DNA of 64,000 nucleotides, taken from the NCBI RefSeq assembly GCF_029714365.1, contig NZ_CP121659.1:124001-188000 (forward strand), written 5' to 3'. Source of the stretch: Sinorhizobium terangae (GTDB lineage: Bacteria > Pseudomonadota > Alphaproteobacteria > Rhizobiales > Rhizobiaceae). Every line of letters starts with the position of its first letter. Positions within the stretch are counted from its first letter, which is position 1. The translations under genes were made by a program, and so were the position numbers. Positions 9,332 through 18,250 of the stretch are shown here, piece by piece. The notes under the pieces were generated by a model. The model was not told where the DNA came from. It made no database searches and saw nothing but the letters and a program-made list of their open reading frames with translations.

Positions 9332-9356
9332 GGAACCCTTTTCCCGAGCGGAGGTT
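9332..9356 (+). promoter_or_regulatory. Candidate EcfG/RpoE2-type stress promoter for the aldo/keto reductase
   Basis: GGAAC at 9332-9336, then 18 nt, then TT at 9355-9356 (GGTT at 9353-9356), 68 nt upstream of the start at 9424. It is back to back with the minus-strand element at 9285-9309. The rest of the 9151-9423 gap shows no gene. Confidence 0.5.
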
Positions 9357-9423
9357 TGGTGGTGGGAGCAGAGCGCCGCGGCGCCCTGGATCGAAACGCC
9401 CCCACCAAGGCAAAGGTGCAATC

Positions 9424-10227
9424 ATGGACCCGAGGACCGAGCTAAAGCTGCACACCGGCAACAGGATGCCTGTCATGGGCGTCGGGACATGGCAGTTGAC
9501 GACCGACACGGCGGATACCATCGCAACTGCCCTGAAGCTCGGCTATCGAATGATCGACACTTCCGGAGACTACGGGACGCAGCCGGGCATCGCAGACGGG
9601 ATCAGCAGGAGCGGCGTCGAGCGCGCGGACCTTTACCTCGTGACGAAAGTGGAGGAAGTCGGGGACGCGTATCACGCGACGCGGAAAAATCTCGACGAAC
9701 TGCAGCTCGACTATGCCGATCTCATGCTCATACACCGTCCACCGCGAACCGGTGCGGGAGAGGATCTTTGGCGAAGTCTGATCCGGGCGAAGGAGGACGG
9801 CCTTACGAAGGACATCGGCGTCAGCAATTACTCGATCGAGCTCATCGACAGGTTGATAGATGCAACCGGCGAAGTCCCGACCGTCAATCAGGTCGAGTGG
9901 AGCCCGTTCGGGCACAGCGATGATCTGCTGCGCTATGCGAGGGAAAGGCAGATCGTCATCCAGGCCTACAGTCCGCTGACGCGCACGAAACGGCTCGGTG
10001 ATGCGACGCTTGCAGAGATTGCCGCGAAATACGGCAAATCGCCGGCGCAGGTGCTGATCCGATGGAACCTTGAGCGCGGCACGGTCCCCGTTCCCAAGGC
10101 CAACCAGCGGCAACATTTGGAAGAGAATATCGATGTGTTTGATTTCGATATCAGCGAGGACGACCTTGAGGCGCTCAATGGCCTGAACGAACGCTTCTCG
10201 TCGCTCGGGACGCTTCCATACGTCTGA
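9424..10227 (+). CDS. Aldo/keto reductase
   Basis: A 267-residue NAD(P)H-dependent carbonyl reductase of the AKR superfamily, cytoplasmic. The catalytic tetrad is visible: Asp and Tyr in YRMIDTSGDYG, Lys in YLVTKVEE, His in LMLIHRPP. The cofactor end, VPVPKANQRQHLEENIDVFDFDIS, is typical. The reading frame is open back to 8839, but the first 195 codons are antisense to the hydrolase and its promoter; the ATG at 9424, after GGCAAAGG, begins exactly where AKR homology starts (MDPRTELKLHTGNRMPVMGVG). The upstream GGAAC-N18-TT element suggests stress induction, consistent with detoxification of aldehydes. Confidence 0.92.
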   Translation: MDPRTELKLHTGNRMPVMGVGTWQLTTDTADTIATALKLGYRMIDTSGDYGTQPGIADGISRSGVERADLYLVTKVEEVGDAYHATRKNLDELQLDYADLMLIHRPPRTGAGEDLWRSLIRAKEDGLTKDIGVSNYSIELIDRLIDATGEVPTVNQVEWSPFGHSDDLLRYARERQIVIQAYSPLTRTKRLGDATLAEIAAKYGKSPAQVLIRWNLERGTVPVPKANQRQHLEENIDVFDFDISEDDLEALNGLNERFSSLGTLPYV

Positions 10228-10341
10228 GCATAAAGCCGCATGCGCAGCCGGGCCAAAAACCCGAGCAATTTTTGCGTCGAGAATATAGCAACACTGCCGC
10301 CTCGCGACCCGTGCAAGACCACACAATTTGCTTGAAATTAA

Positions 10342-10417
10342 TGGTGCCGCTTACGTGACTCGAACACGTGACCCCATCATTACGAATGATGTGCTCTACC
10401 GACTGAGCTAAAGCGGC
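10342..10417 (-). tRNA. tRNA-Thr (anticodon CGU)
   Basis: The complement folds as a full cloverleaf of 76 nt: acceptor GCCGCTT pairs with AAGCGGC, the D arm is GCTCAGTCGGTAGAGC, the anticodon stem CATCA/TGATG encloses TTCGTAA, the T arm is CACGTGTTCGAGTCACGTG-like, and CCA is encoded. Anticodon CGT reads ACG (Thr). The surrounding 10228-10341 stretch holds nothing else. Confidence 0.97.
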
Positions 10418-10493
10418 CCTCGATGATCCCGCGGAGAGCCGCGGAACGAAGTGTGAGGCGCTGATAAACGCAAAGCGGCAAGATTTCAAGCCA

Positions 10494-11504
10494 TCAGTTT
10501 CGAGAACTTGAAAATTCCTTGGGCGGATGAACATGGCGATAGGCGCCGAACCCGAGCCGTGTTCGGGCCGCGTCGTATTCGCGTTCCAGCCGGTCGACGA
10601 GTTGCGCGACCGTGGCGATCTCGCGGATGGCGCCGATGCCCTGGCCGCAGCCCCAAATGTCCTTCCAGGCCTTCGCCCCTTCGGCGGCGCTGCCGAAATC
10701 CATCTTGGACGGGTCTGCCTCCGGCAGGCTGTCCGGGTCCATGCCGGCGGCGCTGATCGAGGGTTTGAGGTAGTTGCCGTGAATGCCGGTGAAATAGTTG
10801 GAATAGACGATGTCGGCGGCGCTGCTGTCGACGATCATCTGTTTATAGGCTTCGCTGGCGCGCGCCTCTTCGGTGGCGATGAAGGGGGAGCCGATATAGG
10901 CCATGTCCGCGCCCATCGCCTCTGCCGCGAGGATGGCGCCACCGGTGGCGATTGCGCCGGAAAGCAGAAGTGGCCCGTCGAACCACGCGCGGATCTCCTG
11001 CACAAGCGCGAAAGGCGAAAGCGTCCCGGCGTGGCCGCCGGCCCCCGCGGCAACCGCGATCAGGCCGTCCGCCCCCTTGCGGATCGCCGAGTTGGCGTGC
11101 CGATTGTTGATGACGTCGTGGAGCACGATGCCGCCGTAGGAATGGATGGCGGCATTCACTTCCGGGACCGCGCCAAGCGACGATATGACGATAGGCACCT
11201 TGTATTTGATGCAGAGCATCAGGTCCTGCTCGAGCCTCGCGTTCGACTTGTGGACAATCTGATTGACCGCGAATGGCGCCGCCGGCCGGTCGGGGTGCCT
11301 GGCATCGTGGTCGGCAAGCGTTTCGGTGATTTCCGCAAGCCACTCATCGAGCTGCGATTGCGGGCGCGCATTAAGGGCGGGAAAGGAGCCGATGACGCCG
11401 GCCTTGCATTGCGCGATTGTGAGCCGGGGATGCGAAACGATGAAGAGCGGCGCGCCGACCACCGGCAGCCTCATTGTTCCGGAAAGAATTGGCGGCAAGG
11501 ACAT
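10494..11504 (-). CDS. Nitronate monooxygenase (2-nitropropane dioxygenase family)
   Basis: A 336-residue FMN-dependent TIM-barrel enzyme that oxidises alkyl nitronates. Family features: RLPVVGAPLFIVSHPRLTIAQCKAGVIG at the N-terminus, GADGLIAVAAGAGGHAG for phosphate binding of FMN, and GAIATGGAILAAEAMGADMAYIGSPF. The ATG at 11504 has GGAG 11 nt upstream and is preferred over the in-frame codon at 11522. The operator palindrome at 11527-11552 lies only 23 nt upstream of the start, overlapping the expected promoter, so expression is likely repressed or activated by the same factor as fadD and the acyl-CoA dehydrogenase operon. Nitronate monooxygenases are often grouped with acyl-CoA catabolism genes, but the physiological substrate is unknown. 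Confidence 0.88.
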   Translation of the reverse strand: MSLPPILSGTMRLPVVGAPLFIVSHPRLTIAQCKAGVIGSFPALNARPQSQLDEWLAEITETLADHDARHPDRPAAPFAVNQIVHKSNARLEQDLMLCIKYKVPIVISSLGAVPEVNAAIHSYGGIVLHDVINNRHANSAIRKGADGLIAVAAGAGGHAGTLSPFALVQEIRAWFDGPLLLSGAIATGGAILAAEAMGADMAYIGSPFIATEEARASEAYKQMIVDSSAADIVYSNYFTGIHGNYLKPSISAAGMDPDSLPEADPSKMDFGSAAEGAKAWKDIWGCGQGIGAIREIATVAQLVDRLEREYDAARTRLGFGAYRHVHPPKEFSSSRN

Positions 11505-11526
11505 CAGGTTTCTCCATCCCACAGTA

Positions 11527-11552
11527 TTTTGACGTTTGCGTAAACGTCAAAA
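11527..11552 (-). promoter_or_regulatory. GACGT-type palindromic operator upstream of nitronate monooxygenase
   Basis: An 11-nt inverted repeat, TTTTGACGTTT and AAACGTCAAAA, around GCGT. Its 18-nt core GACGTTTGCGTAAACGTC (11531-11548) is identical to the site at 43325-43342, and the right half also matches the fadD site at 4829. Adjacent to the gene start. Confidence 0.65.
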
Positions 11553-11769
11553 TAGATAACAGCAACCAAAGGGCTTGCAAAGGAGGCTTTCCACGCATCG
11601 ATTGGCACCCGCCCTCTTTTTCCCCGTGGAAGTCCCGGTGGTTTTGCGCCCGGACTTGCGAATTCCGAAAGCAACGGTTACCCAATCGTTAATAAAACCA
11701 ACGGCGTGGATCGGGAAGGGCACCGTTCTCTCCTCAGAGGATGGAAATACCCGTTCGGCCGCGGCGCCG

Positions 11770-11870
11770 CTACAGCGCCAGTGCGTCTTGTCAGGCGCGC
11801 AAAGGGTCGCTGTAGTGCCTTGAATTGGCGGATGTTTCCTAGGATCAGTACGATCCATGGAAACATCCAG
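11770..11870 (+). repeat. ABC-type element, diverged
   Basis: CTACAGCG to CGCTGTAG with inner hairpin, then GGATGTTTCC/GGAAACATCC arms in place of the usual CATGCAG closure. The ATG at 11857 lies inside this repeat, which argues against it as the start of the downstream gene. The rest of 11553-11898 holds no gene that I can support. Confidence 0.75.
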
Positions 11871-11898
11871 AAGGCTTCGTTGCACAGAAGGACTTGAT

Positions 11899-13053
11899 GT
11901 GAGCGGACTCGAAACTGCGATCAGAAATGCACTGGAACGCTCGGACAGAACCAACGCGGAAATCCGTGCACGCATCTATCAGTCGGCCCGTCAGGCGCTG
12001 GAAAACGGACTGAAGAAACAGCAAATCGAAGACGCCGAGGTGATCGCGAAACAGCGCCACCGGCTCGAAGCGGTCATTCACGCGATCGAGACAGAGGAAC
12101 GCGCGGCCCTGCGGGCGCGTCCCGCTGCAGCACCGGCCGTCAGCCTCGCCGGAACAGGCGAGCGGGCGGCGCCCAATCCGGCGGCTGCGGATCTTTCCGT
12201 TTCCGCCCGTCGCGAGCCGCCTGCTGGAGGACAAGGGCGCGCGGGGCAGGGCGAGAGCGACCTTGGTGCCCTGCGCGCCGATCGCGAGGATTCGTTGGCC
12301 TCGGCGCGGACAGTCGCCACGCCCCAAACTGCAACTGCGGGCGGCAAGGCCGCGTCGGCCGCGCCCGACGTCGGCGCCGCGGACAAGCGGCCGCGCAAGC
12401 GCCGGCGCGGGCGCCTGCTTTCCCTTGCCATGGTTGTGGCGACGCTTGCGGCGGCGGCAGGCGCCACCGTGTGGTGGATCCAGACGAACGAGCTGCTGAA
12501 ATCGCCGGCCGATACCGGCGTCGCCAATCCGCCTGCCACGGTGGAATCGGAAGACTTCGACGGCGCGGCAGGACTTCAGAACCTCGCCGCACAGGAAGGC
12601 TTCTCGGGCGAGTGGATCGAGGTATTCAAGCCGGCGGAGGCCGCGGCGATCAAGCCGGGTGCGCGCTCCAGCGTCGAGCCATTGAACGACGACGGGGGCG
12701 AGCGCGTGCGGGTGACATCGGCAGTCGCCGGCAGGGATGGGGACCTCGTCTTCGAAATTCCCGCCGATATCCTGGCACAGCTCTCGGGCAAATCATCGAC
12801 ACTGGCGCTCACCGTCCAGGCCATGCCCGGCAAGACGGCTGAATTTTCCGTCGAATGCGACTTCTCCTCGCTCGGTGCCTGTGGCCGCCACCGGTTCACC
12901 GCGCATGACGAGCGGCTGGATATGCTTTTCAAGATCTCGTTTGATCAGAACAAGGCGCCAAGCGGTCCCGGCAGGCTCGTGCTCAACAGCGACGTCAGCG
13001 GGGCGGGCAACAGCCTGGACATTTTCGCGATTCGCGTGCTGCCGGGGCAGTAG
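11899..13053 (+). CDS. Unknown membrane-anchored protein with exported beta-rich C-terminal domain
   Basis: I do not recognise a named family. From the GTG at 11899 (GAAGGA 6 nt upstream; the in-frame ATG at 11857 lies in an intergenic repeat) the protein has 384 residues. Residues 1 to about 75 are a helical, charged cytoplasmic segment (LETAIRNALERSDRTNAEIRARIY). About 75-170 is Ala/Pro/Arg-rich and low complexity. A basic stretch RPRKRRRGR then precedes one membrane segment (LLSLAMVVATLAAAAGATVWW, near residue 180). The remaining 200 residues lie outside by the positive-inside rule and look like a beta-sandwich, with two Cys close together (ECDFSSLGACG) that could form a disulfide. It is separated from the convergent ppk2 by 80 nt. 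Confidence 0.8.
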   Translation: MSGLETAIRNALERSDRTNAEIRARIYQSARQALENGLKKQQIEDAEVIAKQRHRLEAVIHAIETEERAALRARPAAAPAVSLAGTGERAAPNPAAADLSVSARREPPAGGQGRAGQGESDLGALRADREDSLASARTVATPQTATAGGKAASAAPDVGAADKRPRKRRRGRLLSLAMVVATLAAAAGATVWWIQTNELLKSPADTGVANPPATVESEDFDGAAGLQNLAAQEGFSGEWIEVFKPAEAAAIKPGARSSVEPLNDDGGERVRVTSAVAGRDGDLVFEIPADILAQLSGKSSTLALTVQAMPGKTAEFSVECDFSSLGACGRHRFTAHDERLDMLFKISFDQNKAPSGPGRLVLNSDVSGAGNSLDIFAIRVLPGQ

Positions 13054-13133
13054 CGCGGTCAGGCGCCCCGTGTCGCGAATGTGCGTGCGACGCTGTTGAT
13101 GCGTTCACTTGAGCGCACGTTCGAAGCCGCGGA

Positions 13134-14036
13134 TCATTTCAGGAAGCCCGGTCCGGAGCCGACGATCTTGTCGTCGACCTCGCCGATCGCCGCCTTGTCC
13201 TTGCCGTCATAGTCCAGGTTCTTGAGTATGTGGCGGATCAGATTGATCCGGGCACGGCGCTTGTCGTTGCCGCGGATGACCGTCCAAGGGGCATGGTCGG
13301 TGTGCGTTTCCTTCAGCATCCGATCGCGTTTTTCGGTATAGTCGTCCCACTTGTTCAGTGCCGCGATGTCCATCGGCGATAACTTCCAGATCTTCAGGGG
13401 ATCATGCCGGCGATCATGGAATCGCTTCAACTGCATCTCGCGGCCGATATTGATCCAGAATTTGAAGAGATGGATGCCGTCATGGGCAATCATTTTCTCG
13501 AAGCGGGGAGCCTGCTTGAGGAAATGCTCGTACTGCTCGGGTGTGCAGAAGCCCATGACCGGTTCCACACCGGCGCGGTTGTACCAGGAGCGATCGAAGA
13601 GCACGAATTCGCCCGCCGTCGGAAAGGTCGCGACGTAGCGCTGGAAATACCATTGACCGCGCTCGGTCTCTGTCGGTTTGGTGAGCGCGACGATGCGGGC
13701 GGAACGCGGGTTCATATAGGCCATCGTCGCGTGGATGGCGCCACCCTTGCCGGCCGCGTCGCGTCCCTCGAAAAGCGCCATCACCCGCTTGCCGGTCGCC
13801 TGCATCCAGAACTGGACCTTGACGAGTTCGATCTGCAGTTTGGTCAGCGTTTCTTCGTACTCGTCCTCTTCGAGCTTCTTCTTGTAAGGGTAGTCATCGG
13901 ACGAGAAGGCCTCGTCATCGATCCACTTCGGCAATTCCGGGTTGTCGATATCAAAGACGCGGGTCTTGCCGCCGATTCGCAATTCGACCGCCCGGCTGCC
14001 CGGTTTGGCCTCGGCTGCCGCTGTTTCTGCTGCCAT
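13134..14036 (-). CDS. ppk2: Polyphosphate kinase 2
   Basis: A 300-residue PPK2-family kinase that transfers phosphate between polyphosphate and nucleoside diphosphates. The Walker A motif [11 protein letters not shown], the [17 protein letters not shown]alker B/lid region and the [18 protein letters not shown] stretch are all present. The start at 14036 is chosen because GGGAGG lies 8 nt upstream; the in-frame ATG at 14081 has no ribosome-binding site. The length equals the S. meliloti PPK2 that I remember (locus next to phoR, structure solved), but the sequence differs at many positions. It is divergent from phoR, which places polyphosphate metabolism beside the phosphate-sensing cluster. 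Confidence 0.93.
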   Translation of the reverse strand: MAAETAAAEAKPGSRAVELRIGGKTRVFDIDNPELPKWIDDEAFSSDDYPYKKKLEEDEYEETLTKLQIELVKVQFWMQATGKRVMALFEGRDAAGKGGAIHATMAYMNPRSARIVALTKPTETERGQWYFQRYVATFPTAGEFVLFDRSWYNRAGVEPVMGFCTPEQYEHFLKQAPRFEKMIAHDGIHLFKFWINIGREMQLKRFHDRRHDPLKIWKLSPMDIAALNKWDDYTEKRDRMLKETHTDHAPWTVIRGNDKRRARINLIRHILKNLDYDGKDKAAIGEVDDKIVGSGPGFLK

Positions 14037-14176
14037 TTGCTTTGCCTCCCGCTGATGCTCGATTTCCTCGGAAGAGGCCATAATTGCATTGCGGATTCAA
14101 GCATGTCGTGAAAATCATGTCATGAAGCAGCGCTATCTCTCTGCTTTCGCGGCATCGTGAGCAGGGGGAACGGCAA

Positions 14177-15436
14177 TTGAGTCATGAGGATGTTGTGTTG
14201 GACGACGCAAAGGTGTTCTGGCGAACGCTGCTGCCGAAGCTGAAGGCGGAACGGTGGGTTCTCGGCCTTTCGGTCCTCATCGCCGTTCTCGCCACGCTCG
14301 CCGGTATTCATATCCTCGCCGTGCTGCCGTTCTGGATCGTGCTTGCCGCCGCACTGCTCAATCGCAGCGTGCCGTCGGTGCCGCCGGCACCAGTAAGGGT
14401 CGTTGCCGCCGAGAAGGGAAGCGACCCGCTGGTTCCGGCGCTGAACGCGCTCGATATGCCGGTGCTCGTGGTCGCCGCGGATGAGACCGTGGTGTTTCAG
14501 AACAGCGCTGCCGAGAAGGCTTTCGGCATGATCCCCCCGAACAGCGACCTTTCCGCGCGCGTCCGTTCCCCGGGCATCCTCGATATGGTGCGCGAGACAA
14601 TCGCCACCGGCAAGATCAACCAGATCGAACACACCGAGAGACTGCCGTCGGATGCCGTCTATGTTGTGAGGGTCGCGCCCGCCGAGATTGGAACCGACGC
14701 TTCGAGCCGGCGTATCTTCCTGCTGACCTATCGCGACATTTCACAGGCCCGCCGGATCGACCGGATGCGCTCGGATTTCGTCGCCAATGCCAGCCACGAG
14801 TTGCGCACGCCGCTCGCCTCTCTCCGCGGTTTCATCGAAACGCTGCAGGGGCCGGCGCGCAACGATCCGAAGGCGCAGGAGAAGTTTTTCGTCATCATGC
14901 ACGAGCAGGTCACCCGCATGAGCCGGCTCGTCGACGATCTTTTGTCGCTCTCCAGGCTCGAACTGAAGTCGCATCTTGCCCCGGAAGACAGGATCGATCT
15001 GGCGCCGCTGCTCGGGCACGTGCGCGACAGCCTGCTGCCGCTCGCAACCGAGCTCGACGTGGCGATTTCGCTCGACGTTCCGGATGCACCGGTCTTCGTC
15101 CGCGGAGATCGCGACGAGTTGATCGAGGTTTTCGAGAACTTGATCGAGAATGGCTGCAAATACGGCCAGGAGGGCAAGAAGGTCGAGGTGCGTCTCGTAG
15201 CCGGCGAGGGCGAGCAGGCCGAAGTGACCGTCACCGACCACGGCCCGGGCATCCCGGCCGAGCATGTACCCAGAATTACCGAACGTTTCTATCGGGTTAA
15301 TGTCGAGGCGAGCCGTTCCAAGAAAGGCACCGGTCTTGGGCTTGCGATCGTCAAGCATATTCTCACGCGTCACCGCGCCCGTCTTCTTGTCCATTCGGAG
15401 GTCGGCAAGGGCACGATCTTCACGGTCCGCTTCTGA
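14177..15436 (+). CDS. phoR: Phosphate regulon sensor histidine kinase PhoR
   Basis: A 419-residue membrane sensor kinase that phosphorylates PhoB when phosphate is low. The order is: two hydrophobic segments near residues 25-60 (LSVLIAVLATLAGIHILAVLPFWIVLAAALL); a PAS domain (LDMPVLVVAADETVVFQNSAAEKAFG); HisKA with phosphoacceptor His in NASHELRTPLASLRG; and HATPase with N box ENLIENGCKYG, DHGPGIP and GTGLGLAIVKHI. The start is TTG at 14177 with AGGGGGA about 8 nt upstream; nearby ATGs are out of frame. It lies 193 nt upstream of pstS, separated by a pho box, so it is probably not in the pst transcript. Confidence 0.93.
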   Translation: MSHEDVVLDDAKVFWRTLLPKLKAERWVLGLSVLIAVLATLAGIHILAVLPFWIVLAAALLNRSVPSVPPAPVRVVAAEKGSDPLVPALNALDMPVLVVAADETVVFQNSAAEKAFGMIPPNSDLSARVRSPGILDMVRETIATGKINQIEHTERLPSDAVYVVRVAPAEIGTDASSRRIFLLTYRDISQARRIDRMRSDFVANASHELRTPLASLRGFIETLQGPARNDPKAQEKFFVIMHEQVTRMSRLVDDLLSLSRLELKSHLAPEDRIDLAPLLGHVRDSLLPLATELDVAISLDVPDAPVFVRGDRDELIEVFENLIENGCKYGQEGKKVEVRLVAGEGEQAEVTVTDHGPGIPAEHVPRITERFYRVNVEASRSKKGTGLGLAIVKHILTRHRARLLVHSEVGKGTIFTVRF

Positions 15437-15497
15437 CACAAAACGTCGTCGCCGCATCGCGGAATTCGGAATAAAGCAGCTTCTTCAACGACATAGG

Positions 15498-15526
15498 CTG
15501 TCATAAATGTTTCATCGAACTGACAT
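15498..15526 (+). promoter_or_regulatory. Pho box of three direct repeats upstream of pstS
   Basis: Three 7-nt repeats at 11-nt spacing: CTGTCAT (15498-15504), GTTTCAT (15509-15515) and CTGACAT (15520-15526), separated by AAAT and CGAA. This matches the PhoB-binding pho box (CTGTCAT-N4 repeated). It lies 104 nt before the pstS ATG, a normal position for an activator. Confidence 0.9.
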
Positions 15527-15629
15527 AAAAGATGTGGCCATCGGCGGCTAACAAGGGGCAGCCGATCATACGGCGAAGAGAGCGCTGCAACCGAAGCGCA
15601 CCAACACAAGCCCATTCCGGGAGAACATT

Positions 15630-16664
15630 ATGAAAGCTCTTAAACTCACTGTAGCGGCCCTGGTCGCCTCGGCCGCATTCGCGGGCGCCGCAGCGGCTCG
15701 CGACCAGATCCAGGTCGCCGGCTCCTCGACCGTTCTTCCCTACGCAAAGATCGTCGCTGAAAGCTTCGGCGAAGCCTTTCCGGACTTCAAGACCCCGGTC
15801 GTCGAATCCGGCGGCTCCGGCGCCGGTCTGAAGGAATTCTGCAAGGGCGTCGGCGAAGACACGATCGACATCGCCAACTCCTCGCGCAAGATCAAGGACA
15901 GCGAAATCGAGGCCTGCAAGGCAGCCGGCGTGACCGAAATCCAGGAAGTCAAGATCGGTTATGACGGCATCGTGTTCGCGACCGACGCTGGCAACGCCGA
16001 TCTCGCCCTGAAGCCGGAACACCTCTACAAGGCTCTGGCCGCTGAAGTCGTCGTCGACGGCAAGCTCGTCGCCAACCCCTACAAGAAGTGGTCGGAAATC
16101 GACGCTTCGCTTCCGGACGCCGAAATCGCCGCCTATATCCCGGGCCAGAAGCACGGCACGCGCGAAGTCTTCGAAGAGAAGATCCTCAACGAAGGCTGCA
16201 AGGAATCGGGCGCCCAGGACGTCATCAAGGCTGCCGTCAGCGATGCCAAGGAACAGCTCGCCAAGTGCGTCGCTGTTCGCAAGGACGGCATGGCTGTCGA
16301 CATCGACGGCGACTACACCGAAACGCTTGCCCGTATCGCGTCCAACAAGACCGGTATCGGCGTATTCGGCCTTTCGTTCTATGAAAACAACGCCGACAAG
16401 CTGAAGGTTGCGACCGTCAACGGCGTCGTTCCCTCGACCGAAACGATCGCTTCGGGTGAGTACCCGGTTTCCCGCCCGCTGTTCTTCTACGTGAAGAAGG
16501 CGCACATGGGTGTGGTCCCGGGTCTCAAGGAATATGTCGAATTCTTCATCGACGACCAGATGATCGGCCCCGACAGCCCGCTCGCTGAGTACGGCCTCGT
16601 TTCCGCTCCGGACGCCGAGCGCGAAGAAATTCGCAAGTCCTTCGAAGCTGGCAACATGCTCTGA
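15630..16664 (+). CDS. pstS: Phosphate ABC transporter substrate-binding protein
   Basis: A 344-residue periplasmic phosphate-binding protein. It has a Sec signal peptide (MKALKLTVAALVASAAFAGAAAA) and then the PstS start RDQIQVAGSSTVLPYAKIVAESF; SGGSGAGLKEFCKGVGEDTIDIANSSRKI carries the Ser and Asp/Arg residues typical of phosphate binding. The ATG has GGGAG just upstream. It is directly controlled by the pho box at 15498-15526. A stable hairpin follows it and probably makes pstS more abundant than the downstream permease genes. Codon use is strongly biased to C-ending codons, suggesting high expression. Confidence 0.96.
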   Translation: MKALKLTVAALVASAAFAGAAAARDQIQVAGSSTVLPYAKIVAESFGEAFPDFKTPVVESGGSGAGLKEFCKGVGEDTIDIANSSRKIKDSEIEACKAAGVTEIQEVKIGYDGIVFATDAGNADLALKPEHLYKALAAEVVVDGKLVANPYKKWSEIDASLPDAEIAAYIPGQKHGTREVFEEKILNEGCKESGAQDVIKAAVSDAKEQLAKCVAVRKDGMAVDIDGDYTETLARIASNKTGIGVFGLSFYENNADKLKVATVNGVVPSTETIASGEYPVSRPLFFYVKKAHMGVVPGLKEYVEFFIDDQMIGPDSPLAEYGLVSAPDAEREEIRKSFEAGNML

Positions 16665-16675
16665 TTATAAAGACG

Positions 16676-16708
16676 CACCCCGGCGCGACTCGTTGTTGCG
16701 CCGGGGTG
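16676..16708 (+). terminator. Hairpin between pstS and pstC
   Basis: An 11-bp perfect stem, CACCCCGGCGC with GCGCCGGGGTG, and an 11-nt loop, 11 nt after the pstS stop. No T-tract follows, so it is more likely an mRNA-stabilising or partial attenuation structure than a full terminator. Confidence 0.75.
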
Positions 16709-16765
16709 TGTGTTCATTCGATATTGCCGGTGGCTTGGCATGGCCTTTACCAGGGAGACGTGCCG

Positions 16766-18250
16766 ATGAGTACTTCGCTCCTACTTTTGTTGATTGTTTT
16801 GATTGGTTTCATTGCTTATTTTGCCGGTCGTGCGCGCTCGCTCGCGCGGTCGGGCGGCAAGCTCTCGAACCTGCATTCCCTGCCTGGCTACCACGGCAGC
16901 TACGTCGCCATATGGGCCATGTTGCCCGCTGTACTCGTGCTGGCCGCATGGCTGGTCGCCTCGCCGATCTACGTCGATGCAAGCGTCCGCTCGGCTCTTC
17001 CCGATTCTGTGCAGAGCCAGGGTGAGGCGAATACCCAGCTCGCGCTCGGCCAGGTCAAGTCCGTTGCCGTGGGTCTCAGCCGCTTGAGCCCTGCTGAACT
17101 TACAGCGGTTGAAAATGGTAGTGCCAACCTTCGTGAGGCGCTCGCGGCCAAGGGCGTGCCGCTTGCCGGCGAAGGCGAGCCGTATATGATCGAGGCGGCG
17201 CAGCAGTTCAACGAAATGCGTTACTACAGCCGTTGGCTGATGAGCGCGGTCGTGGTTCTGATTGCCGTTGCCGGCGCTCTCTACGCGATCCGCAATGTCT
17301 CGACGCGTTTCCGTGCCCGCAACCAGGTGGAGCGGGTCATGCTGGGCGGGCTCGTCGTTGCCTCGTCCATCGCCATCCTGACGACGATCGGCATCGTCGG
17401 TTCGATGCTGTCGGAGGCCGGCCGGTTCTTCAGCATGGTATCGCCCGTCGAGTTTTTCTTCGGCACCGTCTGGGATCCGCGTTTCGCCGCGGCCGGCAAT
17501 TCCGGTGCCTCGGGCCAGTTCGGTCTGCTGCCGCTGCTCGCCGGCACGCTCTACATTGCTTTCGTCGCCATGCTTTTCGCCGTGCCGATCGGCCTTTTCG
17601 CGGCGATCTACATGGCCGAATACGCCAGCCCGCGGCTGCGTTCGACCGCCAAACCGCTCCTCGAGGTGCTCGCCGGCATCCCGACGATCGTCTACGGCTT
17701 CTTCGCACTCGTGACGGTCGGTCCATTCCTGCGCGATATCTCGGCGCAATTGAGCGGTCTCATCACCGGCAGCTACCAGAACTTCATTCAGGCACAGAGC
17801 GTCATCACGGCCGGCATCGTCATGGGCATCATGCTCATCCCGTTCGTCTCCTCCTTGTCCGACGACATCATCACCCAGGTGCCGCGGGCGCTGCGCGATG
17901 GCTCTCTTGGCCTTGGTGCCACGCGTTCGGAGACGGTGAAGAAGGTCATCCTGCCGGCCGCACTGCCCGGCATCGTCGGCGCACTGTTGCTGACGGCCTC
18001 GCGAGCGGTCGGTGAAACGATGATCGTCGTGCTTGCCGCCGGCGTGGCAGCGCGCATGCAATTCAGCCCCTTCGAGCCGATGACGACGGTGACGGTCAAG
18101 ATCGTCAATCAGTTGACGGGCGACCTGGAGTTCACGTCGCCGCAGACGCTGGTCGCCTTCGCGCTCGGCATCACGCTGTTCGTCATCACGCTCTGCCTCA
18201 ACATCTACGCGCTCTACATCGTGCGCAAATACCGGGAACAGTACGAATGA
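16766..18250 (+). CDS. pstC: Phosphate ABC transporter permease PstC
   Basis: A 494-residue inner-membrane permease. The ATG at 16766 (MSTSLLLLLIVLIGF) has AGGGAG 9 nt upstream; an earlier in-frame codon at 16706 falls inside the hairpin. The protein has an N-terminal extension with an extra hydrophobic segment and a periplasmic loop of about 100 residues, as in other alphaproteobacterial PstC. The BPD_transp_1 core then follows, with the EAA-loop segment DDIITQVPRALRDGSLGLGATRSETVKKVILPAALPGIVGA. It forms the channel with PstA. It overlaps pstA by 4 nt (ATGA), indicating translational coupling. Confidence 0.95.
   Translation: MSTSLLLLLIVLIGFIAYFAGRARSLARSGGKLSNLHSLPGYHGSYVAIWAMLPAVLVLAAWLVASPIYVDASVRSALPDSVQSQGEANTQLALGQVKSVAVGLSRLSPAELTAVENGSANLREALAAKGVPLAGEGEPYMIEAAQQFNEMRYYSRWLMSAVVVLIAVAGALYAIRNVSTRFRARNQVERVMLGGLVVASSIAILTTIGIVGSMLSEAGRFFSMVSPVEFFFGTVWDPRFAAAGNSGASGQFGLLPLLAGTLYIAFVAMLFAVPIGLFAAIYMAEYASPRLRSTAKPLLEVLAGIPTIVYGFFALVTVGPFLRDISAQLSGLITGSYQNFIQAQSVITAGIVMGIMLIPFVSSLSDDIITQVPRALRDGSLGLGATRSETVKKVILPAALPGIVGALLLTASRAVGETMIVVLAAGVAARMQFSPFEPMTTVTVKIVNQLTGDLEFTSPQTLVAFALGITLFVITLCLNIYALYIVRKYREQYE

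Noticed and set aside
11857..11898. ATG at 11857 as start of the unknown membrane protein
   Set aside because: The codon lies in an ABC-type repeat and has no ribosome-binding site; the GTG at 11899 has GAAGGA before it.
14102..14125. A second pho box between ppk2 and phoR (CATGTCGTGA and CATGTCATGA)
   Set aside because: The two copies are 14 nt apart, not the 11 nt of a pho box, and the match to CTGTCAT is weak.
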